A stretch of DNA of 64,000 nt from Balneolaceae bacterium (GCA_017795005.1 CP051242.1:3092119-3156118), one strand, 5' to 3'. Shown: positions 42,764 to 52,387, numbered from the stretch's first letter. Notes: generated from the sequence alone by a model not told the origin. Numbers and translations are program-made.

Positions 42764-44236
42764 ATGATTAACAATAATGACTACCCTAATTTAATGAATG
42801 TGAGAGCCTTTTTTCCGAAAATGAAATTTCTGGCTGCACCTTTTTTTGTTCTCTTGCTCTCACAACTTGCGACTGCTGCAGAGTCAGGTGGATCACATGG
42901 GATTGATGGAAGTGGATTAAGTTTACTTTGGGCGCTTCCTTTTGCAGGTATTCTATTGTCTATAGCCATTTTTCCATTAGTTGCCGAACACTGGTGGCAT
43001 CACAATTTTGGGAAAGTATCAGCAGCATGGGGTTTATTATTGGTTATTCCACTTATTATCACATTCGGTTTTGAAGCAGCCCTGTACGAAGTTCTTCATG
43101 CGTATTTACTCGAGTACATTCCATTTATTGTATTGTTGCTGGCTCTTTTTACCGTATCTGGTGGTATCAGAATAAAAGGATATTTAAAAGGTACCCCTGA
43201 GGTAAATACAGGAATACTTTTAATTGGAACTATACTTGCCAGTTGGATGGGTACCACCGGTGCTGCGATGTTGTTAATCCGACCAATATTACGCGCGAAT
43301 GAGTGGCGAAGTACAAAAAAGCATATAGTCATCTTTTTCATTTTTCTGGTTGCTAACGTTGGTGGATCATTAACTCCACTTGGAGACCCTCCATTATTCC
43401 TTGGATTTTTACAAGGTGTTGATTTCTTCTGGACTACTACCAATTTGTTCTGGGAAATGACTTTCGTTTCAGTAATCCTTCTTATTCTGTATTACTTCTG
43501 GGACAGACATCTTTATAATAAAGAAACAAATACAGCTCCAACTGATGATGGCTCTGAACCTCTGGGGATTGAAGGAAGTCAAAACCTGATTCTTATTTTA
43601 GCTGTTGTAGGTGCCGTTCTTTTCTCAGGACTTGTACATTTGGGTGAAATAACGATTCATCACGTTCATGTTAATGTCGAAAATCTTGTACGCGACGGAG
43701 TTTTACTTCTTATCACATGGATTAGTTGGAAAATAACATCCAAAGCAAGCAGAGCTGCTAATGGTTTTAACTGGTTTCCTATTCAGGAAGTAGCCAAATT
43801 ATTTGCAGGGATTTTCATCACTATAATTGCACCAATTGCCATGCTTAAAGCTGCGAATGAAGGTGAAGGTGCCCTTCAGTTTGTTAATAATGCTGTATTT
43901 GATGCCTCAGGAGAACCTATAAATTATATGTTCTTCTGGATTACCGGTCTTTTATCTGCCTTTCTTGATAATGCACCAACGTATCTGGTTTTCTTTAATG
44001 CAGCAGGTGGAGATGCTCAAATACTCATGGCTGAAATGAATCAAACGTTGATTGCGATTTCCTCAGGGGCCGTATTCTTTGGCGCCCTCTCATATATTGG
44101 AAATGCACCGAATTTTATGGTTAAATCTATTGCCGAACAAAATGGGGTAAAAATGCCTAGCTTTGGAGCTTATTTATTATGGTCTTTCGGAATCTTGGTT
44201 CCGATATACTTACTCGTTACTTTCCTCTTTATTTAA
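42764..44236 (+). CDS. NhaD-like sodium:proton antiporter (CitMHS_2 family)
   Basis: A 490-residue inner-membrane protein with about 12 predicted helices. It has an N-terminal signal-like helix, then LWALPFAGILLSIAIFPLV, MGTTGAAMLLIRPIL, and the conserved VGGSLTPLGDPPLFLGFLQG loop typical of NhaD/CitM transporters; a matching second-half motif is FLDNAPTYLVFFN. Proteins of this family are annotated as sodium:proton antiporters or putative citrate transporters, and the sequence does not decide between them. NhaD members suit halophilic organisms. An internal ATG at residue 20 (MKFLAAPFF) would also provide a signal-like start. The next gene starts 15 bp later. Confidence 0.85.
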   Translation: MINNNDYPNLMNVRAFFPKMKFLAAPFFVLLLSQLATAAESGGSHGIDGSGLSLLWALPFAGILLSIAIFPLVAEHWWHHNFGKVSAAWGLLLVIPLIITFGFEAALYEVLHAYLLEYIPFIVLLLALFTVSGGIRIKGYLKGTPEVNTGILLIGTILASWMGTTGAAMLLIRPILRANEWRSTKKHIVIFFIFLVANVGGSLTPLGDPPLFLGFLQGVDFFWTTTNLFWEMTFVSVILLILYYFWDRHLYNKETNTAPTDDGSEPLGIEGSQNLILILAVVGAVLFSGLVHLGEITIHHVHVNVENLVRDGVLLLITWISWKITSKASRAANGFNWFPIQEVAKLFAGIFITIIAPIAMLKAANEGEGALQFVNNAVFDASGEPINYMFFWITGLLSAFLDNAPTYLVFFNAAGGDAQILMAEMNQTLIAISSGAVFFGALSYIGNAPNFMVKSIAEQNGVKMPSFGAYLLWSFGILVPIYLLVTFLFI

Positions 44237-44250
44237 ATAACCACCAGCTT

Positions 44251-45399
44251 TTGAAAAAGAGAATACTCATCCTTCTCTTATTTATTTGTGTATTTGGAGC
44301 CAGTTCAACAGCCCAGTCAACACAGGAATCAGATTCTCTGGAAATAGCTTTTCTTCCTGCTATAGCATTCAACAGCGATCTTGGATTTATTGGAGGGGGT
44401 ATAGTCAATCTCTACAATTACAAAAATGATATTCGCCCATTCTATTCCTTTATGAGTATCGCAGGTATTTTTTCGACAAAGGGTCTTGCGTCTTTTGAAC
44501 TGGCCTTGGATAAACCCTATGCATTCGGAACTAATATGAGGCTCACCAGCAGTATTTATGTTTCAAAATTTTTGCAAGCAACCTATTATGGTATCGCCAA
44601 CTATCAAAAAATAGAAGAAGACCCTCCTACAGATAATCCTGATTACTACTTATTTCAATCCTTCTCAACAGGTCTTAATACGACTTTCCGAATTCCGGCA
44701 TTGATAAACTCTAAAAATCAAAGACTGGATGTATTAGCTATACTCAACTTTGATTATGAAACTCCTTGGGACAATGGAAATCAAAGGCTTTTAACTATCG
44801 AACAACCAACTGGTTATTCAGGCGGAAGAACTTTTATGCTTGGATCAGGCATTATTTGGGAGGCCAGAGATAGTGAGTTTAATCCAACAAAAGGAAGTTA
44901 TCTTGAAACATCTATCGAATTAGGTAACAAACTTTGGGGAAGCACTTTTAACAACATTGTATTAAAACATGAGATGTTTCATTACTTCACGTTTAATTTT
45001 ATAAAAGACATCACACTGGCAAATCGCTTTTACACCAAGCATACATCTGGCGAAACGCCTTATTGGAAACTAGCTTATGCAGGTGATGAAGAAACTTTCA
45101 GGGGATACCCTTCTAAACGGTTTTTAGATGATAACGTTGCTATTCTGAATACTGAGTTAAGAACGTGGTTGGTTGAGATTCCTTCTGCTGACATGCGATT
45201 TGGAGGAAACCTTTTTTTTGATGTCGGGAGAACTTTTGCAAATGGAAGCACATTCGAAACTATTACCAGCGATTTAAAATATACCTTCGGCTTCGCAACA
45301 ACTGCATCATTTTTCACACCCGATTTTATAATCCGGTCAGATATAGGGTTTTCAGAAGAAGGAATGGGAGTTTATATCACAACAGGGTATATGTTTTAA
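44251..45399 (+). CDS. Omp85/BamA-type surface antigen barrel without POTRA domains
   Basis: A 382-residue outer-membrane protein. I chose the TTG codon at 44251, which gives a clean signal peptide (KKRILILLLFICVFGASSTAQ); the longer frame overlaps the antiporter gene by 58 bp. The mature protein is a 16-strand-type barrel with no POTRA repeats. It has the Omp85 features: a RGYPSKRFLDDNVAILNTELR segment near the end and a terminal ...YITTGYMF. Similar POTRA-less barrels occur in Bacteroidota. It follows the antiporter gene by 15 bp, suggesting co-expression, and converges on the TPR lipoprotein gene 20 bp away. Confidence 0.8.
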   Translation: MKKRILILLLFICVFGASSTAQSTQESDSLEIAFLPAIAFNSDLGFIGGGIVNLYNYKNDIRPFYSFMSIAGIFSTKGLASFELALDKPYAFGTNMRLTSSIYVSKFLQATYYGIANYQKIEEDPPTDNPDYYLFQSFSTGLNTTFRIPALINSKNQRLDVLAILNFDYETPWDNGNQRLLTIEQPTGYSGGRTFMLGSGIIWEARDSEFNPTKGSYLETSIELGNKLWGSTFNNIVLKHEMFHYFTFNFIKDITLANRFYTKHTSGETPYWKLAYAGDEETFRGYPSKRFLDDNVAILNTELRTWLVEIPSADMRFGGNLFFDVGRTFANGSTFETITSDLKYTFGFATTASFFTPDFIIRSDIGFSEEGMGVYITTGYMF

Positions 45400-45418
45400 A
45401 CTCCCTCTTTCCTGTTTT

Positions 45419-46591
45419 TTACTGATTCTCTGTAGAACTCAATAATCCCTTATTTCTGTAAATAATGTCTTTCGACTTTTCCTTTAATAAATCAGCCGCA
45501 TCCAAAAGCATTATTTCGGTAGGAGGAAATTCGACCATTCCTACTCCTATTATTTCTTTCGAGTCTTCCGAAAGAGCTCTTTCATCTCCGGAATAAGTCC
45601 CTGAAAAGTGTTCAAAAAGAGTAGTTACAGCTATATTTTCAGTTTTCACTAATTGATCTGTGCGAAGATCAAGATAGTCAATTGATCCCGCCACTGTCCC
45701 TTCTTTCCACTGTCTTGTCTGAGTAATTTCTGCAGTTACAGTAACCATATTTGGTTCACGGATATCGTTTCCAAGAGAATCTTTTTTAACGTTTCCTCTT
45801 TCATCCAAAACATACTTCATTCCATCTTGTATCTCTACCGACTCGCTATATGTTTCCCTATCAATCCGTTCCGCTGAAACAGCAATCTCTTTTATATCCA
45901 GAATAATAAAATAGTCGTATTCGATATCCTCGTCTTCATGCACACTGTATCGAATCCATTGGCTATTAAGGTCGGCCAGAGCAATTTTCCGAAGTTCTTC
46001 ATCAAATCTTTCAGGAAGTAACACCTCAGAGTTATTCTCTATCACATACAGGACCTGATTTGTTCCCAGAAATAAAGCTTCCTGGATTTTTGCATCTACC
46101 TTTTTATAATCTGTGTAAAACGATCGAACTCTTTCAAACTCATAGTAGGCCATTCTTGCACTTTCTCTGTCTCCTCTTGCCAAATAATCAAGCCCATTCT
46201 GATATGACACCTCTGCAGCTTGTTCTTTTGATGCAATTAGCTCGTCATCATAATTTACTATCTCAAACTGATTAAGGAGCTGAGAGGGAAGTGTTTTAAC
46301 CCTATCCTGTCTTCTGGCTAATCTTTGATACAGGTTATAAATTTCTAAATAATTATCGGATCTGTCTTCTTTTTCAAGGAAAGCTATCTGATCAAGGTCA
46401 AACCCGTTTGCTTTCGAATAAGCCTCTTTTAGCACATAAAGCTCTTTATCATTGCTTGGCTTTTTTCTGAGTTTTTTAACCGATTTTTCAATGGCCTTAT
46501 CATATTGACCTCTTTGAAGTAGTTTCTCTGAAGACGCACAACCTGTTAATAAAGTGGTCGATAAAATGAGTATACAAAGATTACGAATCAT
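45419..46591 (-). CDS. TPR-containing lipoprotein
   Basis: A 390-residue lipoprotein. The ATG giving MIRNLCILILSTTLLTGC was chosen because it yields a standard signal peptide with LTGC lipobox; the longer frame adds seven residues. The body begins with TPR-like helical repeats (LLQRGQYDKAIEKSVKKLRKKPSNDKELYVL, then LDYLARGDRESARMAYYEFERV) and continues as a beta-rich region with YDYFIILDIKEIAVSAE. I do not know its partner. It is transcribed convergently with the barrel gene. No neighbouring genes suggest an assembly complex. Confidence 0.8.
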   Translation of the reverse strand: MIRNLCILILSTTLLTGCASSEKLLQRGQYDKAIEKSVKKLRKKPSNDKELYVLKEAYSKANGFDLDQIAFLEKEDRSDNYLEIYNLYQRLARRQDRVKTLPSQLLNQFEIVNYDDELIASKEQAAEVSYQNGLDYLARGDRESARMAYYEFERVRSFYTDYKKVDAKIQEALFLGTNQVLYVIENNSEVLLPERFDEELRKIALADLNSQWIRYSVHEDEDIEYDYFIILDIKEIAVSAERIDRETYSESVEIQDGMKYVLDERGNVKKDSLGNDIREPNMVTVTAEITQTRQWKEGTVAGSIDYLDLRTDQLVKTENIAVTTLFEHFSGTYSGDERALSEDSKEIIGVGMVEFPPTEIMLLDAADLLKEKSKDIIYRNKGLLSSTENQ

Positions 46592-46676
46592 CACTGGATA
46601 GTTAGTTACCATTTGGCTTAAAGTAATAATCAGATGGAAAAAAATATATTTTTCGAGCTATTGAGAGAAGTTTGAA

Positions 46677-47270
46677 TCAATCGTTACAATTATTGTGCAG
46701 CTTCCACATTTCATGATCGTGTCCTTCAGGTACTTCTTTACAAGGATCTTTGATCAAATCATACCCTCTCAATTTGTTGTACTGGTCTATTTGTTCTGTT
46801 GTAAGTATTTCTGCTGCTTTTAAATGAGCACTTAGATGAACAAAAGTAAGTTCTCCACGAATTAACCCGATTTCTTTAGTCAAAGCCTGTAATTCACTTC
46901 GATTAATGGTACCCTCGGCAAATGCATTATTCAATTTCTTTTCTTTTTGAATCAACTGCTCACCAAATTTAATAGCCTGCTTCTGCATCTCCCCAAAAAT
47001 GACCTCTATTTGTTTTACTTGTTCATCAGACAAGCTAATCTCAGATTTCATGTCCAGAATATGTGAAGGTCCTGGAACCCCATTTAATTCTGCTGCTTTT
47101 GCAAGTCCCCACCCTTGGCCTGCTTTAAGCTGAACAATATCATTATCAGAAAGACTTTTAATTTCCCGATGCTCCTGACCAACATATTCAGAAGTATGTT
47201 CCTGATGTTGTGCTGCAAGAGAGCCAATCATTAATAAGGATAAGGCAAAAATTAGTAGTACACTTTTCAT
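46677..47270 (-). CDS. Spy/CpxP-like LTxxQ periplasmic protein
   Basis: A 197-residue protein with a signal peptide ending SLAAQ. The core is helical, with two LTxxQ-like motifs: LSDEQVKQIEVIFGEMQKQA and LTTEQIDQYNKLRGYD. E. coli Spy and CpxP, with the same motifs, are stress-induced ATP-independent chaperones. This one is histidine-rich near both ends (QHQEHTSEYVGQEH and GHDHEMWKLHNN) and could bind metal. It lies 12 bp after uppP, so it shares that gene's transcript. Its role next to a lipid-carrier phosphatase is not known. Confidence 0.85.
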   Translation of the reverse strand: MKSVLLIFALSLLMIGSLAAQHQEHTSEYVGQEHREIKSLSDNDIVQLKAGQGWGLAKAAELNGVPGPSHILDMKSEISLSDEQVKQIEVIFGEMQKQAIKFGEQLIQKEKKLNNAFAEGTINRSELQALTKEIGLIRGELTFVHLSAHLKAAEILTTEQIDQYNKLRGYDLIKDPCKEVPEGHDHEMWKLHNNCND

Positions 47271-47282
47271 TTGGTCTCCGGT

Positions 47283-48089
47283 TTAAATCAAAAAATAAGC
47301 CAGCCCTACTGCTCCAACTAGCCAGCAGTAGTACGCAAAGTAATGAAATCCTTTTTTCTTAAGGATGATGATTAGATACTTTAATGCATAGTATCCCGAA
47401 ATGAATGAAGTCAGGAATCCTACAACTAAACTCATTACCTGTGCATCGCTTACTCCAATCTCTAGCATCTCTTTTATTTGGAGAAGCATTGCACCTGCAA
47501 TTACTGGTATCACCATTAAAAAGGAAAAATTTGCAGCATCTTCTCTCTTTATTCCCAGATAAAGAGCAGTAGAAATTGTTGAACCTGAACGGCTGATTCC
47601 CGGTATCATAGCAAACGCCTGAGCAATACCAATTAAAAAGCTTTTTCCAAGGGTTACTTGTCCTTCCGGGTCTTTTGCAAACTTTGTCATGAACAAAATA
47701 AAGCCTGTCACTATCAACATTCCACACACCAAAACAGGGGTCATGAAAATGTCTTCTACATAATCTTTTAATGTAAATCCTACAATAAAAGCGGGAATCA
47801 TACTCACCAGAATGAAAAGAATAATTTTAACCTGTGGGTCATCCTTCTTTTGTGATGGCGCTCCCAGAAAACTAAAACCGGCTTTAAATAGATCTGCTAA
47901 CTCCTTTTTGTAATAAATCACAATACTGCATAAGGTCCCGAAATGGACTACAACTTCGAATGTAATTCCTACTTCAGTATCAGCACCAAGAAAAAAACGA
48001 CCAAGAGCCAAATGCCCGGAACTACTGATTGGTAAGAATTCAGTTAAGCCCTGAATAAGTCCCAGTAAAAAAGATTGTAAAATGTCCAT
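47283..48089 (-). CDS. uppP: Undecaprenyl-diphosphate phosphatase
   Basis: Removes a phosphate from undecaprenyl diphosphate so the carrier can be reused; also gives bacitracin resistance. The 268-residue protein has 7-8 membrane helices. Key motifs are GLTEFLPISSSGHLALG near the N terminus and GISRSGSTISTALYLGI near 160, holding the catalytic serines, arginine and glutamates. Length and motifs match BacA/UppP. It is the first gene of a two-gene operon with an LTxxQ protein. UppS in this window makes the same carrier. Confidence 0.95.
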   Translation of the reverse strand: MDILQSFLLGLIQGLTEFLPISSSGHLALGRFFLGADTEVGITFEVVVHFGTLCSIVIYYKKELADLFKAGFSFLGAPSQKKDDPQVKIILFILVSMIPAFIVGFTLKDYVEDIFMTPVLVCGMLIVTGFILFMTKFAKDPEGQVTLGKSFLIGIAQAFAMIPGISRSGSTISTALYLGIKREDAANFSFLMVIPVIAGAMLLQIKEMLEIGVSDAQVMSLVVGFLTSFISGYYALKYLIIILKKKGFHYFAYYCWLVGAVGLAYFLI

Positions 48090-48180
48090 GTGTTAAACTG
48101 CCAAGTATTATATTTTATGTCTCTGGAAAGAGTGAGAAATTACGTATATCACATTCAAATAATAACATTGATTTTAGAAA

Positions 48181-49182
48181 ATGACGGAACAAGCAATAGA
48201 CATGAACGCGCTGGCAGAAAAAATTGAAAAACACAGCGCATTTATTGAGGACATCAGAACAGAATTAAACAAAGTTATTATTGGTCAGACCTATATGATC
48301 GACCGTTTATTGGTAGGACTTCTAACCAATGGACATGTTTTACTTGAAGGGGTACCCGGATTAGCCAAGACATTAACGGTCTCTTCTCTCGCTAAAGTTA
48401 TCAGTACAAACTTTCAGCGTATACAGTTTACCCCAGACCTTCTGCCTGCAGATTTGATTGGAACATTAATTTATAATCAAAAAGAGGGAGACTTCTTTGT
48501 AAAGAAAGGCCCCATCTTTGCAAATATCATTCTGGCAGATGAGATAAACCGTTCTCCTGCCAAAGTTCAAAGTGCACTACTTGAAGCAATGCAGGAAAAA
48601 CAGGTAACCATTGGCGAAGAAACGTTTAAATTAGATGAACCTTTCTTAGTACTAGCTACCCAAAACCCTGTTGAGCAAGAGGGAACATACCCTCTACCTG
48701 AAGCACAGGTTGACCGTTTTATGTTGAAACTTAATATTGATTATCCAACTGAAACGGAAGAGTTGGAGATCATGAGAAGAATGGCAAAAACCGGTGCAAA
48801 AACAGAATTAAGTCCTGTAGTAAAACCTGAAACTATTTTAGAAGCTCGTAAAGTAGTGAACGAAATTTATATGGACGAAAAAGTAGAAAAATATATAGTC
48901 GATTTAGTGTTCGCCACTCGTAAACCTAAAAATTATGGATTAGATGATCTTGTTGATTTAATTGGTTTTGGAGGATCTCCTCGTGCAACCATCAATCTGA
49001 ATTTAGCGGCACGAGCACAAGCTTTTATGGAACACCGAGCCTATGTTACTCCTGAAGATGTTCGCACTATTGCAATGGATGTTTTACGACATAGAATTAT
49101 TCCAACTTTTGAAGCGGAAGCTGAAGATATTTCTTCAGAAGATATTGTAGAAAAAATCATGTCGAACGTTCAGGTTCCATAG
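48181..49182 (+). CDS. MoxR-family AAA+ ATPase
   Basis: A 333-residue cytoplasmic ATPase that helps assemble or activate VWA-domain and metal-containing proteins. Motifs: Walker A GVPGLAKT, Walker B ILADEINR with sensor ALLEAMQEKQVT, and ATQNPVEQEGTYPLPEAQVDRF, all family signatures. The C-terminal lid domain has RHRIIPTF. MoxR genes usually stand before DUF58 and VWA genes. Here the only downstream gene is an 82-residue unknown protein, so its partner is not adjacent. The lone VWA protein near the left end of this window is a candidate, but separated by 47 kb. Confidence 0.93.
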   Translation: MTEQAIDMNALAEKIEKHSAFIEDIRTELNKVIIGQTYMIDRLLVGLLTNGHVLLEGVPGLAKTLTVSSLAKVISTNFQRIQFTPDLLPADLIGTLIYNQKEGDFFVKKGPIFANIILADEINRSPAKVQSALLEAMQEKQVTIGEETFKLDEPFLVLATQNPVEQEGTYPLPEAQVDRFMLKLNIDYPTETEELEIMRRMAKTGAKTELSPVVKPETILEARKVVNEIYMDEKVEKYIVDLVFATRKPKNYGLDDLVDLIGFGGSPRATINLNLAARAQAFMEHRAYVTPEDVRTIAMDVLRHRIIPTFEAEAEDISSEDIVEKIMSNVQVP

Positions 49183-49260
49183 ACTTTTTTTCTAATTGCA
49201 TTTCATAGTAAAAATTTCATTAATTATACTCTGGTCGGTATCAATTAAGTCTATAAAATT

Positions 49261-49509
49261 ATGAAGATAAAAATGGTTCCTCGGGATGAAATCTCGAGTT
49301 CCAGAAAAAAGAGTTCTAAATACGCTCCCTTACAGGATGCGCTGGAAAAATTAAAGTCAGGTGGAGATGCAATTCAAGTGAAGTACAATAATGAGAAAGA
49401 ATTGAGCTCAGCCCGGAATGTTGTCTATGCTTTTAACCGGGAAACTAACAAGAAAGTAAAGAGCAGAAAAGATTCCGTAAATAAGACGGTATTTTTTTAT
49501 TTGAAGTAA
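49261..49509 (+). CDS. Small basic protein of unknown function
   Basis: An 82-residue protein rich in lysine and serine (SSRKKSSK, NKKVKSRKD). Predicted helix around residues 20-35 (LQDALEKLKSG) and a beta-rich end (NKTVFFYLK). No signal peptide, no recognised family. It follows the MoxR gene by 78 bp on the same strand and is closed by a terminator 5 bp past its stop. Basic, AT-rich genes of this size sometimes encode nucleic-acid-binding proteins; that is only a guess. Confidence 0.6.
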   Translation: MKIKMVPRDEISSSRKKSSKYAPLQDALEKLKSGGDAIQVKYNNEKELSSARNVVYAFNRETNKKVKSRKDSVNKTVFFYLK

Positions 49510-49511
49510 AT

Positions 49512-49544
49512 AAAAAAGCCCCACACTTTTCAGCATGGGGCTTT
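49512..49544 (-). terminator. Bidirectional terminator after rpsA and the small basic gene
   Basis: AAAGCCCCA (49515-49523) pairs with TGGGGCTTT (49536-49544) around a 12-nt loop. The minus strand is followed by six T (for rpsA). The plus strand has only a short T run (for the MoxR transcript). Confidence 0.88.
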
Positions 49545-49566
49545 AATTCATTTAGAAAAGTAGTTC

Positions 49567-51615
49567 TTACTCTTCTTCGTCAGAAGCTTCTTCTTCTTTC
49601 TTAGCTTCAGCTTTTTTAGCTGATTTTTTTGAAGCTTCCGCTGCAGCGGCTTTTTCTTCCGCTTCCATTTTTTCTTTCAAAGCACCAAGACCTGACATCT
49701 CACCTAAGGTAGGTGCGCCGGTTTCAACACTTGCCGCTTTGTCTGATTTCTTTTTAACCGTTTTGGCTTTCTTCTGATCCGAATCAAGCTGACTTAAATC
49801 AATTGATTTACCGGCTTCATCGAATTTGAAGATGAATGCCTCCACTTCCTGTCCTTCTTTGAACTCAGGCTCAACTGCCTTAGTCAGGTTCAGGAATGCT
49901 TCAACACCAAGAGGTAATTTAACGAAAGCACCTCGATCGGTTACTTTTACAACTTCACCTTTAACTTCGGTACCTGGAGTATACTCACGAGCATATTGTT
50001 CCCAAGGATTCTCAAGAACCTGCTTGTGGCCTAGTGTGATTCGACGGTTGTCGAAGTCCACACCTAAAATAACCACATCAATTTCCTGATCTTTGGAAAC
50101 TACTTCGTTTGGATGCTCTACTTTGTCTTCCCAGCTAAGGTCAGATACGTGGATCAATCCATCGATACCCGGCTCAAGCTCAACAAATACACCAAAGTTG
50201 GTCAGGTTGCGAACAATACCTTTGTGCTTAGATCCGATAGGGAATCTTTCTAGGATATCAGCCCAGGGATCTTTAGTAAGTTGTTTAACACCAAGAGAGA
50301 TTTTCTTCTCATCTTCATTGATGTTCAATACAATACATTCTACCACATCGTCTTTCTCAACTAACTGAGAAGGATGCTTGATGTGCTGGGTCCAGCTCAT
50401 TTCAGAAATGTGAATCAGACCTTCAACACCTTTTTCAAGCTCAATGAATGCACCGTAGTCAGCAATCGAAACAACTCGGCCCTGAACTTTCATACCTTCA
50501 GGGTATTTTTCCTGAATACTTTCCCACGGATGCGGTTGAAGTTGTTTCAATCCAAGAGATACACGCTTGCTGCGCTCATCAAAATCGATAACAGCAACGT
50601 TCAGACGCTGATCAAGCTGAACGATTTCGTTTGGATTGTCAACACGTCCCCATGAAAGGTCAGTGATATGAAGAAGTCCGTCAACACCACCAAGGTCAAT
50701 GAATACACCGAAATCAGTAATATTTTTAACAGCACCTTCAAGTACCTGACCGGATTCAATAGTGTCAAGGATTTGCTCTCTTTGCTCTTCAAGATCAGAC
50801 TCAATAAGGGCACGGTGAGAAACAACCACATTTTCAGCAGCCATGTTCAGTTTAACAACTGCAAATTCCATGGTTTTATTAACGTAGGCGTCGAAGTCAC
50901 GAACCGGACGAACATCAATTTGTGAACCTGGTAAGAATGCATCGATACCAAACAGGTCAACAACCATTCCACCTTTAATTCTACGCTTGATAAGTCCTTC
51001 AACCACTTCCTGAGTTTCGTGAGCAGCTTCAATTTTTTCCCATGCCTGAAGAATGTCCGCTTTTCTTCTTGAAAGAATTAGCTGTCCTTCTTTGTCTTCC
51101 ACACGATCAAGGAATACATCCACTTCATCGCCAGGACCCATGTTTTCAAGGATAGAAGAAGAAAACTCATTTACCGCAATAATACCTTCAGATTTGAATC
51201 CGATATCAATTACAACGTATTTCTCATCAATAGAAACAACACGTCCGGTTACAATTTCTTTTTCTTCAATTTCATTAAGGGTATTCTCGTACATACCCAT
51301 AAGCTCATTGTATTCATCCGCAGTATACTCATCAGATGGGCTTGCAAGTTGATCGAAGGTATATACTTCACCTTCAACTTCTCCGCTGAATACATGAGTT
51401 AGTGTTTCTTCAGTAGCTGCTTCTTCATTAACAGCTTCTTCAGTTTCTTCGGCTACAGTCTCTTCTTCTTTTGCTTCTGTAGTCTCTTCAGGAGTTTCGG
51501 ATTCTTCAGTTTCAGCAACCTCGGCTTCAACAGTTTCTTCAGTAATTTCTTCAACAACTTCTTGTGTTGCTACTTCTTCCTGTTCGGTTTGGTCTTTTTT
51601 TACGTCTTCTGACAT
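49567..51615 (-). CDS. rpsA: 30S ribosomal protein S1
   Basis: RNA-binding protein that docks mRNAs on the ribosome. Six S1 (OB-fold) repeats are visible, at about residues 98-165, 180-250, 262-335, 350-420, 435-510 and 525-590; repeats 3-6 show the usual GVFIDLGGVDGLLHIT and GAFIELEKGVEGLIHISE patterns. At 682 residues it is longer than the 557 of E. coli. The extra length is a 75-residue acidic E/T/V-rich N-terminal extension and a 90-residue K/A/E-rich C-terminal tail. Bacteria lacking Shine-Dalgarno sequences are expected to rely more on S1. It lies 68 bp downstream of cmk, the usual neighbour. Confidence 0.96.
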   Translation of the reverse strand: MSEDVKKDQTEQEEVATQEVVEEITEETVEAEVAETEESETPEETTEAKEEETVAEETEEAVNEEAATEETLTHVFSGEVEGEVYTFDQLASPSDEYTADEYNELMGMYENTLNEIEEKEIVTGRVVSIDEKYVVIDIGFKSEGIIAVNEFSSSILENMGPGDEVDVFLDRVEDKEGQLILSRRKADILQAWEKIEAAHETQEVVEGLIKRRIKGGMVVDLFGIDAFLPGSQIDVRPVRDFDAYVNKTMEFAVVKLNMAAENVVVSHRALIESDLEEQREQILDTIESGQVLEGAVKNITDFGVFIDLGGVDGLLHITDLSWGRVDNPNEIVQLDQRLNVAVIDFDERSKRVSLGLKQLQPHPWESIQEKYPEGMKVQGRVVSIADYGAFIELEKGVEGLIHISEMSWTQHIKHPSQLVEKDDVVECIVLNINEDEKKISLGVKQLTKDPWADILERFPIGSKHKGIVRNLTNFGVFVELEPGIDGLIHVSDLSWEDKVEHPNEVVSKDQEIDVVILGVDFDNRRITLGHKQVLENPWEQYAREYTPGTEVKGEVVKVTDRGAFVKLPLGVEAFLNLTKAVEPEFKEGQEVEAFIFKFDEAGKSIDLSQLDSDQKKAKTVKKKSDKAASVETGAPTLGEMSGLGALKEKMEAEEKAAAAEASKKSAKKAEAKKEEEASDEEE

Positions 51616-51683
51616 TATAAATATGTGTTAAAAGTTATACCTCATAACCGGCTTTCGATTATGGGATAAGGTTAATGTTTCAG

Positions 51684-52340
51684 TTATGAAGTAATCAGAG
51701 GTTTAATCTGATCACAAATAATTGACACCTGCTCTTCAAAACTTAGAGCGGAAGTATCAATTTCGATGGCATCATCCGCTTTTTTTAGCGGATCAGCACT
51801 TCTGGATGAATCGATCTCATCACGATCGGCAATATTTGCCATTACTTCTTCTAAACTTGTGTCATCTCCTTTTTTTTGGAGTTCAGCAAGTCTTCGTTCA
51901 GCTCGTGTTTTTATATCAGCAACCATAAAAAATTTAAGAGCCGCATTTGGAAATACTGCAGTTCCTAAATCTCTTCCATCAGCAATGTAAATGCCTTCTT
52001 CAACTACTTTGTGCATAAGGGCATTTACTTGAGCTCTGACTTCAGGCATCGCTGCAACTTCACTAACATGTTGAGAAACCTGCATAGTACGTATATCATT
52101 GGATACATCTGTATCATTTAAAAGCACACTAAACTTTTTCTCTTGGAAGTGAAATGAGATCTTTTTTTCTTTCAGGAGTTCAAAGAACAGTTCTTTATTC
52201 TTTTCTGCCTTAAGGTAAATCAGGGTAGCCACACGATATAAAGCTCCTGAATCCAAAAATTGGATTTCTAATTGCTCGGCAACAGCACGAGCTGTAGAAC
52301 TTTTTCCCGATCCGGCGGGCCCATCAATTACCACTATCAT
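51684..52340 (-). CDS. cmk: Cytidylate kinase
   Basis: Phosphorylates CMP and dCMP with ATP. The 218-residue protein has the P-loop DGPAGSGKSSTARAVA at residues 5-20, the YIADGRDLGTAVFP motif with the substrate-binding residues, and RAERRLAELQKKG plus RDEIDSSR in the lid. It is transcribed with rpsA 68 bp downstream, a conserved cmk-rpsA pair. It lies opposite rpsT, with a 128-bp divergent promoter region. Confidence 0.97.
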   Translation of the reverse strand: MIVVIDGPAGSGKSSTARAVAEQLEIQFLDSGALYRVATLIYLKAEKNKELFFELLKEKKISFHFQEKKFSVLLNDTDVSNDIRTMQVSQHVSEVAAMPEVRAQVNALMHKVVEEGIYIADGRDLGTAVFPNAALKFFMVADIKTRAERRLAELQKKGDDTSLEEVMANIADRDEIDSSRSADPLKKADDAIEIDTSALSFEEQVSIICDQIKPLITS

Positions 52341-52387
52341 AACAGAACAGCTAAATTAAACTTATTCCTTTAATTATTCAATCATTT

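Noticed and set aside
49826-51352. Plus-strand open frames antisense to rpsA
   Set aside because: They are shadows of the strongly biased S1 coding sequence; no start context, no recognisable protein.
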